From Liolophura sinensis (lineage: Eukaryota > Mollusca > Polyplacophora > Chitonida > Chitonidae): 64,000 nt of DNA. Made by a program: the position numbers and the translations under genes. Of this stretch, positions 23,001 through 34,700 are shown piece after piece (position 1 is the first letter of the stretch; the number at the start of each line of letters is the position of its first letter). The notes under the pieces are model-generated. The model had not been told where the DNA came from. It was given only the letters and a program-made list of their open reading frames with translations, and did not search any database. The stretch is taken from NCBI RefSeq assembly GCF_032854445.1, contig NC_088300.1, positions 67,306,984 to 67,370,983 on the forward strand, read 5' to 3'.

Positions 23001-24855
23001 GATAATAATTCTTCAGGAGTCTCGTCATCTCCATGGCCTATGGTAAGTTAAACTTTACTTTTCATCACTAACATTCAAAAGCTGTTTTTCAGCTAAAATT
23101 TTCATGATAAAGAGCTTTTAAGGCCACTCATGTTTGCATATCAGCTGTGATTTTTGTTTCGGGCCTGATGGTGTTTGAGAATAATTATTTTGTTTGCTGA
23201 TACAATGGAAGAAGTTAATGAAAGTGTCATTTCTTTGAGGTTTAACATATGTAAAGGAGAACTAAACATACAGTGGGAGAAAATCAACTATATGCTTTCT
23301 CTTCACAGACCTCTTATAAGGCTGGGCTGAGCACAGAGGGTGGAGCATGTCATGTGGACCCTAAGCCATCTTGTAAGATAATAACAGGGAAAGTCACAAA
23401 TGACTTAAACATTTGCTTTTTGTGTGAATTTTATTGATATGGAAGTCAGTATTCTGACACGTGTTAGCCGGAGCCGTGTAACATGCACAAATGTTATAAA
23501 TATGCTGGAGCCATTTAACATGCATGAATGTTGTAATAATGCTGGAGCCAGGTAACATGCATGAATGTTGTAATAATGCTGGAGCCAGGTAGCATGCATG
23601 AATGTGATAAATATGCCGAAGCCAGGTTATTTGCATGAATGTTATAAATATGCGAGTTGATTTTATTACACCACGCATCCACCAAAAATTATTGCTTTGA
23701 GTCTATTCGTTTGTCATGCTTTCATTTCATTGCAATAACTCCTACAAATATTGTGTTTTTGATGTGCAGGTTCAAGTTGTGAAATGTCAGATCAAGTGCA
23801 AAAAGTTGAACTCACTTGATCTGTGCATAATTTTTCATATTTAACAATTACTTTGATAGGTCATTGGTTTCTAATCTATGAAATAACTGCTTTTAATATT
23901 ATTCTGTTTTGATTAAGTTTTGTGTGCTGTTTTGTGTGCGGCCCCTCAGATCAAGATCGTGCTTCGCTTTTGCATGTTTAGCGCACAGTCTGATTATTTA
24001 GCGCACAATTTGATTATTTGGAGCACGATCTGATTATTTAGCACAGAATCTCATTGTTTAGTGTACAGTCTAATTCTCGGAATCTGTTTGTATTAAGATG
24101 TATATTTATGGCCCATGTTACTTGGATTTATGGCTGTTCTGTGAATGTTAACTGGAGAAAATGAAAAAGAAACCTGTGACAAAGACATGTTCACATTGTT
24201 TTATGTGAACAGAATGCTCCTATAAGTCAGTGAAACTGTATGCTGACATCTTCTCAACAATTATTAAGTTCACCTGATTGAAAAAAAGTCACGATTTTTA
24301 TATTATAAACACCTGAGGGTAGCTATGTCTATTTCGCATTGAGGTGCAGCTTTATTTTTCAGCCACTAACATTACATGATCAAAAACTATATGCACTTTC
24401 ATTGAAAAGGAATATATGTAAATGCAAGCAAGGAAAGCTTCAAACAGTTTCAGGGAATGTTTCAGATATTAAGCCTTGCTTTAATGGCTTTGTTTATTCA
24501 GTTCCTGTTTTCTTGGATGATTTCAGCTAGCTGGACAGGCGACAAGGCCTCTGGTCTCTATGACGACGACTCATTGGTGATTGACTTACCTGTGACTGTC
24601 ATGCAGTACCTGACCAGTGAGATGGACATCAGCCCGAACTATGGCAAGGGCTGGACGGAGCTGGCTGCCCTCAAGGGTTACATCCACTCTAGGGTGAACC
24701 GCATCAAGGGCAACCACAGCATTGAGTCCCCATTTCAGTATCTTCTGGGTCAGCAAGAGTTTAGCGGTTACACCTATGGTCAGTTGAAGAGAGACCTCAA
24801 GATTTTACCCAGACTGGATATCCTCAGACGACTTCAGAATGGAAACTTTATGTAA
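19970..24855 (+). CDS. Death-fold protein gene, 5' incomplete
   Basis: Six phase-compatible exons (19970-20050, 21171-21365, 22069-22494, 23002-23042, 23309-23372, 24527-24855) encode 377 residues with no start codon in view. The middle (from the third exon) is rich in Ser, His, Gln, Pro and Gly and looks disordered. The last about 85 residues match a death-domain pattern: helix LPVTVMQYLTSEMD, then GWTELAALKG, a middle helix, TYGQLKRDL and RLDILRRL, stopping five residues later. C-terminal death domains occur in UNC5-like receptors, EDARADD-type adaptors and others; the LPVxxxxxLxxxMDxxxxxGxxW spacing resembles UNC5-type domains, but I see no ZU5, kinase, Rel or transmembrane segment. The family is seen in the fold only; function unknown. 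Confidence 0.75.
21171..21365 (+). CDS. Death-domain gene, exon b
   Basis: 195 nt, phase 1 to phase 1; acceptor TTTGGCAG|, donor ACAG|GTGAGT. It encodes an acidic, leucine-rich helical stretch including AVVFAGLSGEDLENGDELFQ and LSTLLMQILVRG. The ATG at 21110 is in the intron. Confidence 0.8.
22069..22494 (+). CDS. Death-domain gene, exon c (low-complexity region)
   Basis: 426 nt, phase 1 to phase 1; acceptor GTTTTCAG|, donor GAAG|GTTAGT (an atypical donor). It encodes 142 residues rich in His, Pro, Ser, Met and Gly, for instance HAPSHMTPPHQAS and GMSHQHGQHVYAQP. Base composition is distinctly more GC-rich than its introns, supporting coding. Confidence 0.85.
23002..23042 (+). CDS. Death-domain gene, exon d (41-nt micro-exon)
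   Basis: Acceptor CATATTTCAG|, donor ATG|GTAAGT; phase 1 to phase 0. It encodes NNSSGVSSSPWPM. An upstream acceptor at 22944 would keep the frame open and give a longer alternative exon. Confidence 0.75.
23309..23372 (+). CDS. Death-domain gene, exon e
   Basis: Acceptor TCTTCACAG|, donor CTT|GTAAGA; 64 nt, phase 0 to phase 1. It encodes TSYKAGLSTEGGACHVDPKP. Confidence 0.78.
23466..23655. repeat. 37-bp tandem repeat, 5 copies
   Basis: Units share AACATGCATGAATGTTGTAA and TAATGCTGGAGCCAGGTAAC; in the intron before the last exon of the death-domain gene. Confidence 0.9.
23970..24078. repeat. 21-bp tandem repeat, about 5 diverged copies
   Basis: Units of the form TTTAGCGCACAGTCTGATTA. Same intron as the 37-bp array. 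Confidence 0.75.
24527..24855 (+). CDS. Death-domain gene, last exon with death fold and stop
   Basis: Acceptor GATTTCAG|, phase 1, stop TAA at 24853. It encodes SWTGDKASGLYDDDSLVIDL, then the death-fold domain through RLDILRRLQNGNFM. GC-rich codons contrast with the AT-rich 3' flank. The ORF start at 24457 is intronic. Confidence 0.88.
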
Positions 24856-25421
24856 AAGTCAGAAAAGGCAATACCATAAGTACAACACCTTTTTGTTTTG
24901 TTTTTTAGTTTTGGAGGATTTGGGTGGGGGAGATTTTTTGTTTTTTGAATGATGGTGAAACCATAAAATATTTGTCATATTAAACTTTCTTCCATATACA
25001 TGTAAGTTCACAGAAAGACAAAGTTGATGCATAAAATTTCATTAATCCATGTTCAGAAAAACTTATCAGATGATAACTGAGTAAAATTCATGTGTAAAAG
25101 TGTCTAATTATATGCCCCTGCCAAAGGGCAGAGCGCTTTATGTAATAACGATTTGTCCATCTGTCTGTCCATCTGTATTTGTGTCTGGGCTTTAACTCCA
25201 ACAGTTTTCAACATAGAGTTTTAATATTTGGTGGATACATAGATACACAGAAGCAAAATCTTGTGTATTATAATCTTTTATAGGAGCAAGTGACTTATTA
25301 GGTAGAGTGCTTTGATGTAAGTAGTGCTACTGTGGTTTTGAGGTTGAAAACGAAAACCACAGTAATGTAAACATTTGCATCATGCATACAATATGGTGTC
25401 TCATTGAAATGTTACACTGCT

Positions 25422-25671
25422 GCTATTTATTTATTTCATTGGTGTTTTACACCATGATCAAGAATATTTTACTTATATGACGGTGGCCAGCATTACAGCG
25501 GGAGGAAACCAGACAGCCCAGGGGAAACGCACGACCATCCACAGGTTGCTGGAAAGCCTTCTGAAGTATGATCGGGGAGGAAGCCACCCTGAGCTCGAAG
25601 TGACCACATTGGTGAGAGGCTCCTGGGTCAGTGTGATGTATTAGCACGCAAACCCCTCAACCACGAAGGCC
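25422..25671 (-). mobile_element. SINE-A copy
   Basis: Minus-strand copy from ATTTATTTATTTCATTGGTG to the tRNA-like head, moderately diverged (for example ACGGTGGCCAGCATTACAGC). Confidence 0.85.
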
Positions 25672-27640
25672 CCTATGCTATTGTTAACGATGGACATTAG
25701 TTGGTAAATTTTCATTATTTTAAGGTATACCTTAGGGATCATGGTTTTGTTCATCCAATGCCAAATAGTTAATACCGATGCTATTGAAGAGCAAACACAA
25801 AAAGCAGTATGAAACCAGTATCATTGACAATTTCACATGATTGAAATTTAGTTTGCTCAAGAACATTTGTTACTGTTATACCATTGGCTTAGTCATGCAT
25901 AATACTCATCATTATGAGCATTCCATTACCATGACATGCATTCTCATTATACAGGAGGTCTCACCTTGATGATTTTGGCTGAGGCATATTTATGGGGTAA
26001 TTTTAGTTCAGTTCAAATATATGTCTTGTTCAAATATACGTTTTGACGTGCGAGAACAAAGGAGCTATCATGACCAGAGTGTTTGTCTTATAATAAGTGT
26101 GTAAATCAGGCTAGATCGCTTGATTACACAGCGTGGACAGAAACAACATGGCCAGTGTTCTCTTGTGACTGATGACATCTGCCCAGAGATTTCATAGAAT
26201 GGCCTAGCTAAGATTAACCTAGAACTGTGTCAGATTAGCTGTAGTGCTCAATACAGTCAAGGGATCGCTTGCGACGAAGAGAGGAAGAACTGTTAGCATT
26301 GGGAAGTTAAATGACGTTATACTAATTTAATAGAATTTTTAAAAAATGGAAATAATCAAAGGACTGATATTGTTTACATCAGAGTTCCTTAGCAGAAAAT
26401 TCATCTTAGTGATCTATTTACATAGTGCGTGTTCATCTGTGTTGGACATGAATTCTGGTGAAAAGGGTCTAACCACTTGTTGGTCATGGCATATTTTGGG
26501 TATATTTCCATAATGAACTGTTTTTTTTACCTGGAAAAGCTGCAGTTTTAACCTATAAATTTGTTAAGTTTCATGAACTTATTGTAAAGGTATGATAAAA
26601 GGGGAAAAAAAAAACACTTTGTTTGATGGCTTACATGTATTGATGGCGTACATGTATTACAAGTTACTGTTGTAGCTGTCAGCCCACAAGTTTCCAAGTC
26701 AAAGACAAGTTCCAAACTATTTAACACAATTTTAATATCATGCAGCAGAAGAATTTCCAAAATTTCACAATTTGTGTGTGCACACTGTAAACCATGTCAA
26801 TAGAAGAAATCGAGATATATTTTTTCTGATGTAAATAATTGTCACATTTGTATCGCGCAAATTTATACGATTTTCAGCCTGACATAGTTTTATATGGTTT
26901 ATGGTATAGTTTATAGTTGTTGACTGACATGTTTTACTAGTTCTTGTAAACATGTTGCACTGTATAAACATGGTTACCAGTCAGTGTCAGAGTTGTGAAA
27001 AAATGAATGTTCCAGTCATGAATAGTCATGAGAAAAGGCCTGTGCAATACGGGTCTTCAGATATTCTCATTTCTTATGGTAGAAATCATTAATTACTGTC
27101 AGATTTAGTCATGCAACTTCAAGAATTTTTGTTTTGACACATCTTTGGCGATAAGGGTACTCTACTAACCTTTTTATAAAAAAAAAGCATTAGTGCATTT
27201 TTTTTTTTAAGGATCAAGGAATTTTTGATTTACATGTAATGTTGTCTGTGCCACTTTGGTGCTATACTCTTCCTGTCTTAAACAATTTGGAATTTAATTG
27301 TAATCACTTATTCATTTTTTATGCACATTTCTTAATGTGTTTATTTTTCCTTAATTTTTGCAATTACATATACTGCAATGAGTGTGCTTCATTATGTAAA
27401 TTTAAGGTTGAGTATTAGATATTTCAAAGTCAAGTAAGTGCTGCATTGTTTTCTTTATTTTTAAATTTCCATTTGTTAAACTTAATATGTGCATTATTTT
27501 AAATTCTTTCATTTTGTTACACATTTCATTGTTATCTATTATTCCATAACAATTTTAGTCGTTTTGTGATGTTATGTTTTCAGTTCACATGTTTGCTTTC
27601 TTCTTCTTGGATGAACATCAGTACATGTACATCCTGCTGA

Positions 27641-27646
27641 AATAAA
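27641..27646 (+). terminator. Candidate poly(A) signal, death-domain gene
   Basis: AATAAA followed within 30-40 nt by a GTGTTGTGTTT stretch, a reasonable downstream element. Confidence 0.4.
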
Positions 27647-27780
27647 TTACATGTACGAACAACTCAGTGTTGTGTTTACGAAACCTTTGTCGCTGATTTA
27701 CTGGAAGGACATTCATACATGTAATTCAAGTCTTCCTTGTTTAAAATATTGGCAAAGTTGTCAAAGATGTCGCGTCGCAT

Positions 27781-28130
27781 AACTGCCAGAAAGTTGCATG
27801 ACTTGATGTAGCTGCCAGAAAGTGGCATGACTTGATGTAGCTGCCAGGAAGTGGCATGACTTGATATAGCTGCCAGGAAGTGGCATGACTTGATGTAGCT
27901 GCCAGAAAGTGGCATGACTTGATGTAGCTGCCAGGAAGTGGCATGACTTGATGTAGCTGCCAGGAAGTGGAATGACTTGATGTAGCTGCCAGAAAGTGGC
28001 ATAACTTGATATAGCTGCCAGAAAGTGGCATAACTTGATATAGCTGCCAAAAAGTGGCATAACTTGATGTAGCTGCCAGAAAGTGGCATAGCTTGATGTA
28101 GCTGCCAGAAAGTTGCTTGACTATGTAGCT
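27781..28130. repeat. 29-bp tandem repeat, about 13 copies
   Basis: Unit core AGCTGCCAGAAAGTGGCATG plus ACTTGATGT. Because 29 is not a multiple of 3, three minus-strand frames each read a 29-residue periodic peptide; these are artefacts. It lies between the convergent genes. Confidence 0.95.
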
Positions 28131-28144
28131 GCCAAAGGTTATAG

Positions 28145-28300
28145 AGTGATTGGTCGATTGAGTGGTTGGTGTTTTAACACCGAGTTCCAGAATTTTTCAC
28201 TTTTGTGGCGGTAGTCAAGTTTTGTGGTGGAGGAAACCAGGCTTAACCACCGGAAACCACCGAGCTTCGTCAGATTCCTGATACATCTCGATTTTAAAAA
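28145..28300. repeat. Degenerate dispersed repeat (type D)
   Basis: GGAAACCAGGCTTAACCACC and ACCACCGAGCTTCGTCAGAT resemble the blocks near 6540, 33880 and 35170. Confidence 0.4.
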
Positions 28301-28412
28301 GTTGTAGCTGAAACCACAGTGTATTTTCATGGATGTTCCTGAGCCGATGGCAAAGGTTTGATGGGTTGTAACACCAACCCAATTGTGGTTACAATTCTTT
28401 CAAATTAAAGCT

Positions 28413-28474
28413 TTTATTCAAAAGCCATCAGCCAAAAAACAATGAGGATTTGCATGTAAGGAAGACTTTTTATT
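28413..28474 (-). terminator. Two poly(A) signals for the F-BAR-like gene
   Basis: AATAAA on the minus strand at 28474-28469 and 28418-28413, 180-240 nt after the stop codon. Confidence 0.6.
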
Positions 28475-28651
28475 TCTTTGAATAATATACTCATTGTACA
28501 GGTACGTACGCATACAATTATATATCCCTTAACTTTGAGCTATGAAAGTATCCATGATAATTTTATCTGAAAATGACAATAATTATAATCATAAAGCATT
28601 TGGCATTTTCATGACACACTAGTTGTGCACATGCATGTCCCCATTTTTATT

Positions 28652-28752
28652 TCAGTGTGAACATTTCAGTCGTTTTTTATTTGCTTTGTTACGAACTCGT
28701 CGGTCAGGGAGTGCTGGCTTTGGGTCACAAGATGGTGGTTCCAAATTCAGTC
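28652..28752 (-). CDS. F-BAR-like gene exon 10, stop codon
   Basis: Acceptor CATTTCAG|, phase 1, then LNLEPPSCDPKPALPDRRVR and NKANKKRLKCSH followed by TGA. I found it by phase: the joined frame stays open for 32 codons and ends just upstream of two AATAAA signals. Confidence 0.78.
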
Positions 28753-31700
28753 CTGAAATGGTGCATATAAATCTTTTAACATGTTGCCGAAAGTTGAAAC
28801 AAGCTGAATCCAACACACATGTACATGTATGTACGAGTAGGCTTACATGTGTGTACGTGTAGACTTACATGTATGTATGAGCAGGCTTACATGTGTGTAC
28901 GTGTAGGCTCACACGTGTGTACGTGTAGACTTACATGTGTGTACCTGTAGGCTTACATGTGTGTACGTGTAGACTTACATGTATGTATGAGCAGGCTTAC
29001 ATGTGTGTACGTGTAGGCTTACATGTGTGTACCTGTAAGCTTACATGTGTGTATATGTAGGCTTACATGTGTGTATGTGTAGGCTTACATGTGTGTACGT
29101 GTAGACTTACATGTATGTATGAGCAGGCTTACATGTGTGTACGTGTAGGCTTACACGTGTGTACGTGTAGACTTACATGTGTGTACCTGTAGGCTTACAT
29201 GTGTGTACGTGTAGACTTACATGTATGTATGAGCAGGCTTACATGTGTGTACGTGTAGGCTTACATGTGTGTACCTGTAAGCTTACATGTGTGTATATGT
29301 AGGCTTACATGTGTGTATGTGTAGGCTTACATGTGTGTACGTGTAGGCTTACATGTGTGTACGTGTAGGCTTACATGTGTGTATGTGTAGGCTTACACAT
29401 GTGTACTTGTAGACTTACATGTGTGTACGTGTAGGCTTACACATGTGTACGTGTAGACTTACATGTGTGTACCTGTAAGCTTACATGTGTGTATATGTAG
29501 GCTTACATGTGTGTATGTGTAGGCTTACATGTGTGTACGTGTAGGCTTACATGTGTGTACGTGTAGGCTTACATGTGTGTATGTGTAGGCTTACACATGT
29601 GTACTTGTAGACTTACATGTGTGTACGTGTAGGCTTACACATGTGTACGTGTAGACTTACATGTGTGTACCTGTAGGCTTACATGTGTGTTTGTGTAGGC
29701 TTACATGTGTGTACGTGTAGGCTTACATGTGTGTACGTGTAGGCTTACATGTGTGTATGTGTAGGCTTACATGTGTGTTCGTGTAGGCTTACATGTACCA
29801 GTTTCAATAAGAAAATCAAAACTTCCAAAGCCAAGCACTAGGTAAAACTTACCTGTGTGGAGACTATGAGACTCGAAGGTGAGGTTGTCTTACCTGTGAT
29901 TGGACTAGGAGACTCAGAGGGGAGGTTCTCTTACCTGTGTGAAGACTATGAGACTCAAAGGGGAGGTTCTCTTACCTGTGTGAAGACTAGGAGACCCCGA
30001 GGGGAGGTCTGAAGACTATTAACCTCAGAGGGGTGGTTCTCTTACCTGTGTGAAGACTATGAACCTCAGAGGGGAGGTTCTCTTAACTGTGCGGAGACTA
30101 TGAAGGGGAGGCTCTCCTACCTGTGTGGAGACCACGAAACTCAGAGGGGAGGCTCTCTTACCTGCTTGAAAACTAGGAGTCTCTGAGGAGAGATTTTCTT
30201 ACCTGTTTGAAGACTAGGAGACTCAGAGGGGAGGTTCTCCTACCTGTGTGATGACTAGGAGAATGAGAGGGGAGGTTCTCTTGCCTGTGTGAAGACTGTG
30301 AGGTTCGGTGGGGTGGTTCCCTTACCTGTGTGAAGACTACGAAACTCAGAGCGGAGGTTCTCTTACCTATGTGAAGACTAGGGGGTTCGGAGGGGTGGTT
30401 CTCTTACCTGTGCGGAGACTACAAAACGAATGGGAGGTTCTCTTACCTGTGTGAAGACTATAAGACTCACAGGGGAGGTTCTCTTCCTTGGCCTCTTTCA
30501 GCACCTGGTCCGTGGCTATGGGTATGTCTGGATTGCTAGAGGATTTGATTACCGTATTACCTGTATCCACAAAGGCACAGTAGTACAGAGTGAGGCAACA
30601 TTTTAGAATATGCACGGCGCCAATACAATACACCCATAGGTGTACAGGTATATATCGCGTTATGTGGTTACCTTTAAAGTTACTTCACAGATGATATAAA
30701 AGACGAGAGTAAAAACCAAAGTAGTGACGAAAGTGTGAAATCGGTAACTGCTAATACGAAACCCGTGAAATCTCCCTTCTGTCAATCTACCTCATTTAGA
30801 TTATGTATACATTTTCATCTGTTTATGTAAACGCTTAAACGTCAACTGCTCTTAATACCATGGCAAAACACAGAATTACGTAGTTTAAAAGATGTGCCAT
30901 CATGTTAACTGCAATTTATTAAATGTCGCAGGTCAAGAATTAATTAACATTACGATTAATGAACAACCATATTGAAAAAATGACTGATTTTTACTACACG
31001 TAAAAAACCGTAACAATTTATACATGTACGTGTATAATAGTGCTTGTATGTATATCCTTCACTTAGTATAATTTCAGTGGAAGACTCCCGGAAGGGTTAC
31101 ACAAAAGGGTCCAAATCGCAGTACAACAGTTTTTTTCTGTGATACAGCACAGTTTGTGTACTACTATAGGTGCTTTTTGACCCGACACATACACCGATAA
31201 TTCCTTATATTATGATGTGTTATAGTGAGAATTGAACAATTATTTATTTGTGTATACACTTTGAATTTCTGGGACATCCCTGTCAATGAGTTGAGCGAAT
31301 GAAAGAAACTGTTTCCCCATATATATGGAGTTAGACAAGGTAGCCCAACAGTACGCACGTCCGTGAAAGCTGAGACTATTATGGGATAAAGCTGCGGAGA
31401 TATATGAATCCGCCCTGCAAATATTGTCAGTTACACATGCCAGATTAAAACCCCATTCCCATCAAGTCCGAATGCACAATGGATACTTCACGAGTACCAA
31501 GATTCGTCAAATTGCATAGTTGGGTGTGAATTCCCGTAAAATCTATTTTAGAAACAGTTTTCAAGAATCCTCAACGGTTACAACACTAATAAAATCGGTT
31601 GTACAACGGAAACGCAACGGTCAAGGCAACACTAACAAGGAACTGACCATAGATTACGAGGGAAGCCCCACTTGCGGTTTTACACAGTTCAGTGGCAATT

Positions 31701-34700
31701 GTAATCTACAAGAAAGAAGGTGTCACACAAGTTTTTTTGTCCAAGTAAATTCGTTTTTTGTTAATTAAATTGTTCACTAATTATCGCTCCTCGCCAAGCA
31801 GGTATTATTATTATTTGATAATAATGAGTCAGGGATAGAACAAGACCCTCAGACTTTACTCCCTCCATTTGCGAGATATATCATTATACATATATTTACG
31901 TATGGTGAATTAACATTCATTTCAGTTCTTCGACGGGCGACACTTGATAATCCAGGAAGATCAACGCTTTCCCACCAGTGCCAATCAACGCGACTAAACT
32001 GGCCGTAATCGTGAGACAACAATGAGATAATAGTGAACAAACATTGAGTTTCCCTTGCTCTTTGGTGGATACCCCGGTTTATCCCAACGGTTGTCTAACT
32101 GAGAAGCTCAGTTTTGCCGCCTCCATGAAAGTTTTGAACTTTTCAGGGTTGGTGGGACTGTGGCTTAGGACCGGTGCATGGTTTACTGATACTAAGAGAG
32201 TAGCGTAGAATCAGATGTTTCAAAAGCATTTTACTCGCTAGGGATGTTTATTGCAAAGGGGGCTGGTCGGATGTATATGGCCGTAGGCTTGCATAATAGT
32301 CCCAGATGTAAGTATATTCTATGATAGCCAGTATTACCGATGCTGCCTCTCCATATAGCAGGTGATAAAGCGTGAATGTACGTAACGCTACCATGTCTAC
32401 CTACATCTACCCCTATTTGTCAAACCGAATGTACAGTAGGCCTATTAAGCCTTAAAAAGTGTACTGTTCCACAATAGCCATACAAGACACCATCATGTGT
32501 TGTTACTTTATAGCCTAGGTGCAACTTGTGAAAACGGCGCCTACTTCTATGCAAGGTTTTCGTGGCTTTCCTAGTTAAACCACGTGGCCTTATATGGAGA
32601 TATGATAGAGCATTAAGAAGGCACATGTCATGCCACCGCAGAAATAAAGTTATCCGCATATACGAGAAAACGAGAAACTGGGCCAAACTGTCGAGCGCCT
32701 AGTTGTGTTCGACATAATTTGTACTGTGCTTTATAGATACGTCCCCATGGTGTTGTAAACGTGCACGTGGTTTTGGAAGTGCGTGAAGTTAGTAACGGGA
32801 GGATCATATAACGTTATAAGAGTACATAATGTTAAGAGCGCAAAGCTAGCCCTCTTTGAGTGGAAGCAGGTTTTTGTAGGCCTATCCTGGTTGTAGTGCT
32901 CTAGCTTCCTGCATGAATACCACTTTATACACACAACAATAGATCGCAACATCCGCATTGAAGAGTTTTAAAAGGGCTATCCTTATGCGTAGAATCTGCT
33001 GAATTGACTGGCTGTATCCAATACTTGACAAAATGGTAGTTGGGCAATGTTAAACCTTTGCCGAAAGGAAATGAGACATTCAGTTCGTCACGCCTACATA
33101 GTTCTGAAAGCAGAGTTGCACCGGATTACCTTTGTTTTCTTCCTTGTCGCCGGCCAGGTTTGCGGATAGTAATGGTGCTTTCACGGGGCTGGTGACCGGT
33201 GATGGAGGACGTTTTACATCGTCCTTCATAGGATCGTATTCCTACACCGAAAAAACAGATGTTTAGCATTTAAAAGGGTGATAATCTCTTTGCAACACAT
33301 AATAAACGTGTTTAATATTTAACTGTAATGCACTTAAATGTCATTATTCAACAACTAATAATACGACCGCTTCCTAATATTGATCACTTACATTAAAACA
33401 TTTAAATCACTCCGATTAAGCAATAAATCTATCCATTTAACTACATAAATGATTGTATTTATATAGCACATGTAAGTATTTATAACATACTGCATGTATT
33501 TATAAAATAAATCCATGTATTTATGAAACAAACGCGAGCGTTTAAAAAATAAACACATTGAACATGTTAAACATTAGCATTTATTTGTATATATAAAAGC
33601 AAGACGACTTTACTTTTGAACTCGTTAAGCAATTGTCATCAATCTTGCACAACAAGTTCACCTATATCTACAGCCCTCTTGTTTTCCAATGACCTTGTAT
33701 TATTTTTCAGGGTTGGTGGGCCTGTGTTTCCAATACCTTGTAATAACACAATAAATGCGTCTTGTATCTACTGTACATCTGGCGGATGGTAAGGTAGAAC
33801 ATTATTTTATTATATTTCTCAGGCCACGATAATGGTCTTTTCTTCCGTGTATAAATTGTGGATTTTTTCACTTATACGGCGGTGATCCGGTTGAGGGAAA
33901 TACGAAGAAAAACCATCTACTTTTGACAGGTACCTAACAAACCTCCTGACTTACATGCAACATCGCAGTCAAATCAGCGAAAGCTGAATTCGGGCAAAAA
34001 GGCCTGACAGTCGCAAAGAGCCATCCAACCGTGTACGTAGATGGGGGATGAACTAATTAACATACATTTATTATTTATTTATTTATTTGATTGGTGTTTT
34101 ACGCCGTCCTCAAGAATGTTTCACTTATACGACGGCGGCCAGTATTATGGTGGGTGGAAACCGGGCAGAGCCCGGCGGAAAACCCACGACCATCCGCAGG
34201 TTACTGGAAATTAACATACAACCTATATACCTCATGTAATACCTCATAGAGTGGCATCGCCACTTCTTCACAGTTTATCTTTAGCCAGCCTTCGACGAAT
34301 TGCTTAGCGTTCATCATGTGCGACTGTTTCCGTAAAAACACTACCATTCCGTTTTTAGCACCGCCTTGCCTGAAAAAACATACAGTCATTATGCAAAATT
34401 ATGTGAATGGAAAACACTGAGTAGTTCAGTAACGAATTCCACATCCTGTAAAGTACAGTAGCAAGTATATTTACTTATTTATTAGATTGTTTTTTTACGC
34501 CATTCTCAAGAATATTTCACTTATACGATGGCGGCCAGCACTATGTTGGGAGGAAACCGGGCAGAGCCCAGGGAAAACGCACGACCATGCGCAAGTTGCT
34601 GGCAGACCTTCCCACGCACAGCCGGAGAGGAGCCAGCATGAGCTGGACTTGAACTCACAACGACCGCATAGGTGAGAGGCTCCTGGGTCATTGCGCCGCG

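Larger units (their letters stand above)
24856..27700 (+). other. 3' flank / probable 3' UTR of the death-domain gene
   Basis: No ORF supported. Poly(A) signal candidates on the plus strand are ATTAAA at 24979 and AATAAA at 27641. A SINE-A interrupts it at 25422. If the distal signal is used the 3' UTR would be about 2.8 kb; that is inference. Confidence 0.45.

Noticed and set aside
27676-28089. Repetitive ORFs MPLSGSYIK... in three frames
   Set aside because: 29-bp satellite read in three frames; no splice or start context.
30463-30473. Inner donor CCCCT|GTGAGT in exon 9 of the F-BAR-like gene
   Set aside because: Joining to exon 10 would create TGA at the junction; the outer donor keeps 32 further codons open.
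28815-30480. CRISPR-like direct repeats
   Set aside because: Contiguous units without unique spacers, in animal DNA.
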